From positions 1-8,753 of the forward strand of contig DAOUTP010000061.1 in the NCBI GenBank assembly GCA_030626645.1: a stretch of DNA of 8,753 nucleotides. The letters are read 5' to 3'. A program made the position numbers and the translations under genes. Source of the DNA: Candidatus Cloacimonadota bacterium. Lineage in GTDB: Bacteria; Cloacimonadota; Cloacimonadia; Cloacimonadales; TCS61. Shown here piece after piece: positions 1 through 5,467 of this stretch. Positions within the stretch are counted from its first letter, which is position 1, and every line of letters begins with the position of its first letter. The notes under the pieces are model-generated. The model ran no database searches and had not been told where the DNA came from. It saw only the letters and a list, made by a program, of their open reading frames with translations.

Positions 1-66
1 AAACCGGAAGATCCGGACGAAGAAGAGAGTAAAAAAAATGATAAATTATATTTTCATATATCCTGA
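1..66 (+). CDS. C-terminal end of an unidentified upstream protein (partial)
   Basis: Frame 1 is open from the left edge and stops at TGA 64-66, giving a 21-residue tail that is strongly acidic (motif PEDPDEEE) and then lysine-rich, ending in LYFHIS. Codons (gaa, gat, aaa, tta, ata) match those of the other genes here, which is why this frame is preferred. The tail is too short to name a family. Frame 2 is also open and ends in a TGA at 86-88 that overlaps the next start as ATGA, but it needs cgg arginine codons that look uncommon in this window. An 8-A run at 31-38 lies at the point where the two frames could be exchanged. The next gene begins 18 bases after this stop, so the two are probably co-transcribed. 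Confidence 0.5.
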   Translation, partial: KPEDPDEEESKKNDKLYFHIS

Positions 67-84
67 AGATCCTGCTTCCAACAA

Positions 85-1065
85 ATGAAAAAAATATTAG
101 TTATTCGTCTTAGTTCTTTGGGAGATATTGTCCTCACTCAATCGGCAGTACAGGCTATAAAGAGAGAATTTCCAGATGCACAGATCCATTATCTCACAAA
201 AAAAGTATTTGCACCAATCGTAGAGATGTTCAATTGTGTGGATGAGATCCATTATTGGGAAAATAAATATACACTTCTGAAAAATCTCAGGAAGATCAAG
301 TTCGATATGGCAATAGACCTTCATTCTAAGTTCAATACATTCATTATAAAAAATTTCATTAACGCAAAGCGAACAGTTACATATAATAAAGAGCACTTTT
401 TGCGACGCAAAATTGTAAAGGGCAAAACAAATAAAGTCATTTCATCAACGGTTGGATTGTATTTCACTGCATTAAAGAAAATTGGAATCGAAAGTGAAAT
501 GTCTGTGCCTAAATTATTTCCAGTAAAAAATACTAAAATGCCAAAAGCATTTATAATAAATGAAAATGTAAAGTACATTGGACTTTTCCCTGGAGCACTT
601 CATAAAACAAAGCAATATCCGCTTAATCTGTTAGCTGAATTCATCGATTCTGTTCCCACTGAATGGAATTGCCAATTTCTAATATTTGGTTCAGAATCAG
701 AACGTGATCTGGTGGAGGAATTGAATTCCTTAACTGAAACTGATGTCATTGATCTTTGCGGGAAATTAAACCTGCAGCAACTTGTGTTTGCAATTAATAT
801 GATGGATGTTATGATTACAAACGATAGTGGTCCAATGCATATTGCGGCTGCATTGGAGAAACCACAAATTGCTATTTTTGGAGCAACTCATCCTAAGCTG
901 GGATTTGCTCCAATGAATAAAAAAGCAATATTGCTATCTGCCAACTTACAATGTCAACCGTGTTCCCTTCATGGCAGTGATAATTGCCCAAAAAAACATT
1001 TTAATTGTATGAAATCAATTTCTGCTGAGCAAATATTGAATTCTCTAAAAACCTTAATAAGTTGA
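85..1065 (+). CDS. Glycosyltransferase family 9 (heptosyltransferase-like) protein
   Basis: A 326-residue protein of the ADP-heptose:LPS heptosyltransferase superfamily (GT9, WaaC/WaaF/RfaF type, GT-B fold), which adds heptose or another sugar to lipopolysaccharide core on the cytoplasmic face of the inner membrane. The N-terminal signature RLSSLGDIVLT lies at residues 8-18, with Asp14 in the position of the proposed catalytic base. The second half has the nucleotide-sugar site: FPGALHKTK at 168-176, LCGK around 224-227, and NDSGPMHIAAAL at 246-257, the family hallmark. The C-terminus carries four cysteines (290, 293, 301, 308) in a C-x2-C-x7-C-x6-C pattern seen in many GT9 proteins. Length is normal for the family. 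The ATG at 85 is the only usable start because the signature begins at residue 8, yet no Shine-Dalgarno sequence precedes it; translation may depend on the gene upstream. Family is secure; the sugar and acceptor are not, so no symbol is given. Confidence 0.93.
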   Translation: MKKILVIRLSSLGDIVLTQSAVQAIKREFPDAQIHYLTKKVFAPIVEMFNCVDEIHYWENKYTLLKNLRKIKFDMAIDLHSKFNTFIIKNFINAKRTVTYNKEHFLRRKIVKGKTNKVISSTVGLYFTALKKIGIESEMSVPKLFPVKNTKMPKAFIINENVKYIGLFPGALHKTKQYPLNLLAEFIDSVPTEWNCQFLIFGSESERDLVEELNSLTETDVIDLCGKLNLQQLVFAINMMDVMITNDSGPMHIAAALEKPQIAIFGATHPKLGFAPMNKKAILLSANLQCQPCSLHGSDNCPKKHFNCMKSISAEQILNSLKTLIS

Positions 1066-1076
1066 AACGCTTTCAA
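1062..1076. promoter_or_regulatory. Inverted repeat over the glycosyltransferase stop codon
   Basis: TTGAAA-CGC-TTTCAA is a perfect 6-bp dyad with a 3-base centre, extendable outward by a G-T and an A-T pair. It overlaps the TGA stop at 1063-1065. It resembles LacI-family operators (TTGAAA..CG..TTTCAA) but has an odd-length centre, unlike the usual even spacing. No T-run follows, so it is not a convincing intrinsic terminator. It could be an operator for the gene at 1182, an RNA hairpin at the message end, or chance in AT-rich DNA. Confidence 0.3.
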
Positions 1077-1089
1077 TTAGGGCATTAAC

Positions 1090-1106
1090 TGTAAATATGC
1101 TTTACA
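1090..1106. promoter_or_regulatory. Inverted repeat TGTAAA-N5-TTTACA, possible activator site
   Basis: TGTAAATATGCTTTACA is a perfect 6-bp dyad around a 5-base centre, placed 76 bases before the regulator start and just upstream of the TTGACA box. Its outer triplets read TGT-N11-ACA, close to but not equal to the TGT-N10-ACA upstream activator sites of NifA, a sigma-54 activator with the same kind of Fis-type helix-turn-helix. Self-binding by the regulator encoded at 1182 is therefore possible, but this is inference from one copy. Confidence 0.3.
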
Positions 1107-1120
1107 CAAGAAAAACATTG

Positions 1121-1150
1121 TTGACAAATTATTCCTATTAACTTTTTTAA
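1121..1150 (+). promoter_or_regulatory. Candidate sigma-70-type promoter for the sigma-54 regulator
   Basis: A perfect -35 box TTGACA lies at 1121-1126, inside a short dyad TTGT-TG-ACAA (1118-1127). The -10 side is weak: TTTTAA at 1145-1150 with an 18-base spacer is the best choice. Initiation would then fall about 1157-1160, leaving a leader of about 25 bases before ATG 1182. The position, in the only long gap, supports a promoter; the poor -10 keeps confidence low. Confidence 0.35.
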
Positions 1151-1157
1151 GCTTAAA
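1146..1157. promoter_or_regulatory. Perfect 12-bp palindrome TTTAAGCTTAAA
   Basis: TTTAAG followed directly by CTTAAA gives an uninterrupted 12-bp palindrome just downstream of, and overlapping, the candidate -10 box and 13 bases before the ribosome-binding region. A repressor bound here would block initiation. It may equally be chance in AT-rich sequence. Confidence 0.25.
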
Positions 1158-1181
1158 TCTAATTGATCGGAAGAGGTTTAT

Positions 1182-4100
1182 ATGGATAAAAAACTCGAAA
1201 AAGTAATGAGTCAATTTGTAACAAATGATAATACAATCAGCAGTAATATAATAAATTTTCTCGAAATAGATAATAGTAAGATCGTTGAAATAATTGGTGG
1301 AACCGGCTCAGGAAAATCATTTATTCTTCGAAATCTGATGCAGATGATGCAAGAAAATAAAAACCAATTTCAATTATATTGTCCACGCGTTTTTCAATAC
1401 AATCATTTTAAGCAGATATTACAGATGATAACAGATATTAATGATCAAGAGTATATTGAAATCATTAATGAATCAGAAAAATACAATTTTAAAAATAAGT
1501 ATGATCTCTTTTATTATCTTTCAGAGCATTTAAGTAAAAAGAAATTACTTAAGCCCAGAAATATAATAATCTTTGAGAATTTCTATCTGGATGAATATAC
1601 AAGAGATTTCATTAAATATATTATTCAATATGCAACAAAACAAAACATCCGGTTTATTATATTTACCAGGAAAGATACTTTTCCATTTTCAAAAAAGATA
1701 ACAATTGAAGTTCCGGGAAAAGAACAAATAGCAGATATCTTACAAAAGGTTTTACCGCAAAAAAAGGAATCTTTAATATCCGAAAGTGAGATCATACACA
1801 ATATCTCAGGTGGAAGTTTATCAATAATAGACTACATTATCAATAACTTGCTGTCCAAAAACAAAACATTTGATTTTGATTCTTTTCTCAAAAAGAAGAT
1901 AGATCTAGAAACTATCTATTCCCTTCATATTAAGGAACTTAATCCAAAGCAGCTTAAGCTCCTATTTATTGTGTTTCTATTAGATACTGATGCTTCAGAA
2001 ACCAGGATTAAAGAAATTAGTAAATTAGGTTCGATTACCAATGACCTGAATTTGCTATTAAAACACAGATTGATAATGGAGTGTGAAGGCAAATATTACA
2101 TTAAAAAAGTAGCTGTTATAAAAAAATATTTTGAAAATTTATCTGATAAGGAACGAAAAGAGTATTCTGTAAATATTTTAAATTCTACTGAACCTGAATT
2201 CAAGAAAGATCTTTCTGTCATGTTGGGATATGCTTCTGCGACATATTATGATGAATGCATTTCTTCTTTTTCAAAGTTGAATGATTACCAATCTTTGATA
2301 TATATATATAAATTATACATAAAGCAAATTTCTAAACCAGAGAAGAGAGTTGAAGTTCTTCTTAAGTTAGGAAGAGCAAACAGAATACTTGGGAAACTGG
2401 ATATTGCTGCTGAGCATTTCCGAAAAGCCCTTAAGCTTGCCGTTGAAAGCTCACTGCCTTTAGGAAATGTTGTTTATGGCCTTGCGGATACTCTGTATAC
2501 CATGAATTCCTCAGCTTTTGCATTAGAATTACTAAAAAAATATACTACTGATTCTGATGATATTGAGTTGAACTTGAAAACTAATTTATTTAAAGCTGAT
2601 ATCTTATTGGATTTGGAAAAAATGGATGAAGCTGCAGATTTGGCGGAAACATCTCTGCATGCGGCAGATCATATCAAAGAGGCTAACATCCGCTTTAAAA
2701 TTAAGGCAGATTTTAGAAAAATAAAAGGTAAGATTGCTTATGATATGATAGATTGGAAAAAAGCTGAAAATGAATTCAATGAAGCTGAAAAGCTTTATTC
2801 CAAAGTCAACAACATAGAAGGATTAGCTGCAATTTATAATAATCTGGGCGTGCTGGCAATGCACCAGGGTGAACTGAAAAAAGCTGAAACACTTTATCAA
2901 AAAAGTCTGAAATCTGAGAAAGAGAGGTTTAATCTAAGAGGGATTTCGATATGCGAGAGTAATCTTGGTAGTTTGTATGAAGATAAAGGTGATTATAGAA
3001 AATCACTAAATTGTATGAATGAAGCTCTTCGTATTCAATTATTATTGAACGACAGAGACCAGATCCCCAATATCTATCTAAACATTGGTGTATCTTATAT
3101 GGATAACGGAAAATACGAGAAAGCTGAAGAAGCATATAATAATTCATTAGAAATTTCTGTAGAATTCAATATGTACAAAAATGTGATCGCTGCCTTAAAT
3201 AATCTGGGAGCTCTTTTTTTTAAATCCGGCAATTTCCAAAAGGCGATAAATTATTATGAACAAGCTATTAAAAAATCTAAAGATTCCAACTTTTCAGAAG
3301 GATTAATAAGATCTTATATTAATTTGGGTGAACTTTTTGAGATACGTGGAGAATTTAACCTGGCATATGAATATTATTCGAAAAGCCTGGAACTTTTACC
3401 CAGCATTACAGATGAGCTTATGAAAGCAGAACTTTATGGTAACCTGGGTAGTGTACTAACCTCTCTGCATAAGTTTAAGGAAGCCTATGCATATCTGGTA
3501 GAAAGTTATGATTTCTTCAAGGGCTTAAATGCAAAAGATAAAATAATCGAAGGAGCTTTAAATCAGGCTTACTACTTTATTGAAACTAGAAATTATGAAA
3601 GTGCAAATTATTATTTGGATTATGCACAGAAACTTGCTGAAGAGATTGATAAAGATTCTTCTTTAGGAAAATGTTCTTACTTGCGTTCATTACTGGAAAA
3701 GGATGATAGAAAAAAGGCTTTGGACTTGCTGAGAGATGCTATTGAGTACTTTTTAAAATCAAATAGTAATATCGAACTGGCTATAGCTAATTATGATTTT
3801 GCATCCCTCCTTTTGGAGGAGGAAGATTGGGAACAAGCATTGCAGATCCTGAACGATAATATTAAGTTGATCAAGGGATTGGGGGCTATCAATATCCTGG
3901 AGCGAAATGATATCCTGATCAAGAAAGTTACTAAAAAATATTCTGCAGAGCTTAAAGAAACCAAAGTTCAAGAGACATTACTAAATAAGTTCTATGAGAT
4001 AACTCAAGAACTTAATGATATTACTGATTTTGATTTATTAATCGAAACGGCATTGGATAAATTAGTAGATTTAGCAGATGCAGAAGGTGGGATATTTACG

Positions 4101-5429
4101 CTTTATAATAATAAAATGGTGAAAGACTCATGGGAATATGTTATCTTGAAAGGAATTTCTGGAGGAGATGATGATCTTCCAATGTTCATGAAGCTGATAG
4201 ATGAAACTTTTAATGAAGGATCGAGCCAGAATTATAAACAACCGCACTTTGCACCGGAATATAATAATATAATTTTCTTTCCGCTTATAGTAAGAAATGA
4301 TAAAAAGGGAATCGTATGTCTTTTTACTAAACATGGATCACATTATTTTACTGAGAGGATGTTCAACCTGATTAGTGCCCTTTGTAATCAGATCGTTGTA
4401 ATTGTAGAAAATATTTCATTTGAGAACTTACAGAAATCTCATGAAAGTATTCGTGAAGAATTAGCTTCTTCCAGTACTTTTGCCAATATAATTGGAAAGA
4501 GCAAGAAAATTCAAGAAATCTTTCGCATGATCGAAAAAATAAAAAATACTCCAACCTCTATTCTTCTGGAAGGACCAAGCGGAACAGGAAAGGAACTTAT
4601 TGCCAGAGCTATTCATTATAATAGCAATAGACGTAACAAAAAATTTGTAGCTCAATATTGTGGTGCATTACCGGAAACCTTATTGGAAAGTGAATTATTC
4701 GGGCATGTAAAGGGATCTTTTACAGGAGCATCACATGATAAAAAAGGTCTTTTTGAAGTAGCAGATGGTGGAACGTTTTTCTTGGATGAGATCGCAGATA
4801 TAAGTCTTTCTACCCAGGTGAAACTTCTCAGATTTTTACAAGATGGAGAAATCAAGAGAGTTGGTTCTACTCAAACACATAACGTGGATGTGCGTGTGAT
4901 CTGTGCTACAAATGTTTCTCTAAAAGAGAGAGTTGATAGCGGTGAATTCAGGTTAGATTTATTTTACAGACTTAATGTGATAAAGGTTGATGTTCCTTCT
5001 CTGCAAGAAAGAAAATCTGATATTCCGCTTTTAGCTGTTCACTTCCTGGATAAATACTGTCAGAAGATCGATAAAAAAGTTAATGGCATTACAGAAGAAG
5101 CTATGAAATATCTCATGAATTATAGTTGGCCAGGAAATATCAGACAACTGGAAAATGAAATTGAACGAGCTATCACACTTTCGGAAATAGATTCTTCAAT
5201 TAAATCTTCCGACCTTTCCGAAGAAATTTTCCATTACAAACAGCATACGGAAACAGTACAATTATTAGAAAACAGATCTTTGAAAGACGCAGTAGAAAAA
5301 ATGGAAAAAGAGATGATCATAAAAGCTCTTACAGAATATGATGATAACCAAACAAAAGCTGCAAAGGCGCTTAGTTTAAGCAGACAGGGTCTAATAAAGA
5401 AAATGCAGCGGTATGGGATAAGAAAATAA
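1182..5429 (+). CDS. STAND-NTPase/TPR/GAF/sigma-54 AAA+ transcriptional activator
   Basis: A 1415-residue bacterial enhancer-binding protein expected to activate RNA polymerase with sigma-54. Domains in order: (a) MalT/AAA_16-like NTPase, Walker A GGTGSGKS at 39-46, hydrophobic strand ending IIIFENFYLDE near 128-138 as Walker B, sensor-like FTR at 161-163, SGGSL at 209-213 where STAND proteins have a GxP motif, then a probable winged-helix segment from about 253; (b) about 13 TPR repeats, roughly 390-900; (c) GAF domain about 935-1080; (d) sigma-54 AAA+ domain about 1100-1335 with Walker A GPSGTGKE 1131-1138, loop GSFTGA 1178-1183, Walker B GGTFFLDE 1196-1203, arginine fingers R1257 and R1263, and sensor II WPGNIRQLEN from 1316; (e) Fis-type helix-turn-helix 1382-1415. 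There is no receiver domain, so control probably comes from ligands or partners at the NTPase, TPR or GAF parts. AAGAGG at 1171-1176, five bases before ATG 1182, supports the start. No transmembrane segment is apparent. The loop has Ser for Ala (normal GAFTGA), otherwise all activator motifs are intact. Domain calls are secure; the signal and target genes are unknown. Confidence 0.93.
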   Translation: MDKKLEKVMSQFVTNDNTISSNIINFLEIDNSKIVEIIGGTGSGKSFILRNLMQMMQENKNQFQLYCPRVFQYNHFKQILQMITDINDQEYIEIINESEKYNFKNKYDLFYYLSEHLSKKKLLKPRNIIIFENFYLDEYTRDFIKYIIQYATKQNIRFIIFTRKDTFPFSKKITIEVPGKEQIADILQKVLPQKKESLISESEIIHNISGGSLSIIDYIINNLLSKNKTFDFDSFLKKKIDLETIYSLHIKELNPKQLKLLFIVFLLDTDASETRIKEISKLGSITNDLNLLLKHRLIMECEGKYYIKKVAVIKKYFENLSDKERKEYSVNILNSTEPEFKKDLSVMLGYASATYYDECISSFSKLNDYQSLIYIYKLYIKQISKPEKRVEVLLKLGRANRILGKLDIAAEHFRKALKLAVESSLPLGNVVYGLADTLYTMNSSAFALELLKKYTTDSDDIELNLKTNLFKADILLDLEKMDEAADLAETSLHAADHIKEANIRFKIKADFRKIKGKIAYDMIDWKKAENEFNEAEKLYSKVNNIEGLAAIYNNLGVLAMHQGELKKAETLYQKSLKSEKERFNLRGISICESNLGSLYEDKGDYRKSLNCMNEALRIQLLLNDRDQIPNIYLNIGVSYMDNGKYEKAEEAYNNSLEISVEFNMYKNVIAALNNLGALFFKSGNFQKAINYYEQAIKKSKDSNFSEGLIRSYINLGELFEIRGEFNLAYEYYSKSLELLPSITDELMKAELYGNLGSVLTSLHKFKEAYAYLVESYDFFKGLNAKDKIIEGALNQAYYFIETRNYESANYYLDYAQKLAEEIDKDSSLGKCSYLRSLLEKDDRKKALDLLRDAIEYFLKSNSNIELAIANYDFASLLLEEEDWEQALQILNDNIKLIKGLGAINILERNDILIKKVTKKYSAELKETKVQETLLNKFYEITQELNDITDFDLLIETALDKLVDLADAEGGIFTLYNNKMVKDSWEYVILKGISGGDDDLPMFMKLIDETFNEGSSQNYKQPHFAPEYNNIIFFPLIVRNDKKGIVCLFTKHGSHYFTERMFNLISALCNQIVVIVENISFENLQKSHESIREELASSSTFANIIGKSKKIQEIFRMIEKIKNTPTSILLEGPSGTGKELIARAIHYNSNRRNKKFVAQYCGALPETLLESELFGHVKGSFTGASHDKKGLFEVADGGTFFLDEIADISLSTQVKLLRFLQDGEIKRVGSTQTHNVDVRVICATNVSLKERVDSGEFRLDLFYRLNVIKVDVPSLQERKSDIPLLAVHFLDKYCQKIDKKVNGITEEAMKYLMNYSWPGNIRQLENEIERAITLSEIDSSIKSSDLSEEIFHYKQHTETVQLLENRSLKDAVEKMEKEMIIKALTEYDDNQTKAAKALSLSRQGLIKKMQRYGIRK
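2694..3653 (+). other. Array of eight TPR repeats in exact 40-residue phase
   Basis: Residues 505-824 of the regulator divide into eight consecutive blocks of exactly 40 residues (120 bases). Position 10-12 of blocks two to seven reads NLG or NIG (NLG, NLG, NIG, NLG, NLG, NLG; the last block has NQA), followed by a GxxxKA-like turn and an aromatic-rich second helix (for example ETLYQKSL, EEAYNNSL, INYYEQAI). Classical TPRs repeat every 34 residues; a 40-residue spacing with longer helices is known from the TPR_12 class (kinesin light chain, LGN, Rap/NprR regulators), which bind peptides or partner proteins. Flanking repeats on both sides are less regular. Confidence 0.85.
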
Positions 5430-5467
5430 TTCTTTATTAACAATAACAAATTTTATTAGGATGGTCC

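Noticed and set aside
1060..1078. Dyad at the glycosyltransferase stop as an intrinsic terminator
   Set aside because: The stem is short and AT-dominated and is followed by AGGGCATT, not a T-run; kept only as a possible operator.
1066..1181. Possible sigma-54 (-24/-12) promoter before the regulator
   Set aside because: No GG-N10-GC arrangement exists in this gap: the GG at 1081-1082 has no GC twelve bases on. The gaps 5430-5467 and 8288-8310 also have none, so no sigma-54 target was found in the gaps of this window.
2298..2310. Alternating AT tract inside the regulator
   Set aside because: It is in frame and encodes ordinary LIYIYK residues in a helical segment; explained by AT-rich codon use.
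3214..3221. T8 run inside the TPR region as a frameshift or slippage site
   Set aside because: The frame stays open with well-phased TPR repeats on both sides, so there is no sign of a frameshift.
5430..5467. TTATT-AAC-AATAA hairpin as terminator between regulator and dinG
   Set aside because: The stem is five A-T pairs only, with no G-C pair and no following T-run, too weak for an intrinsic terminator.
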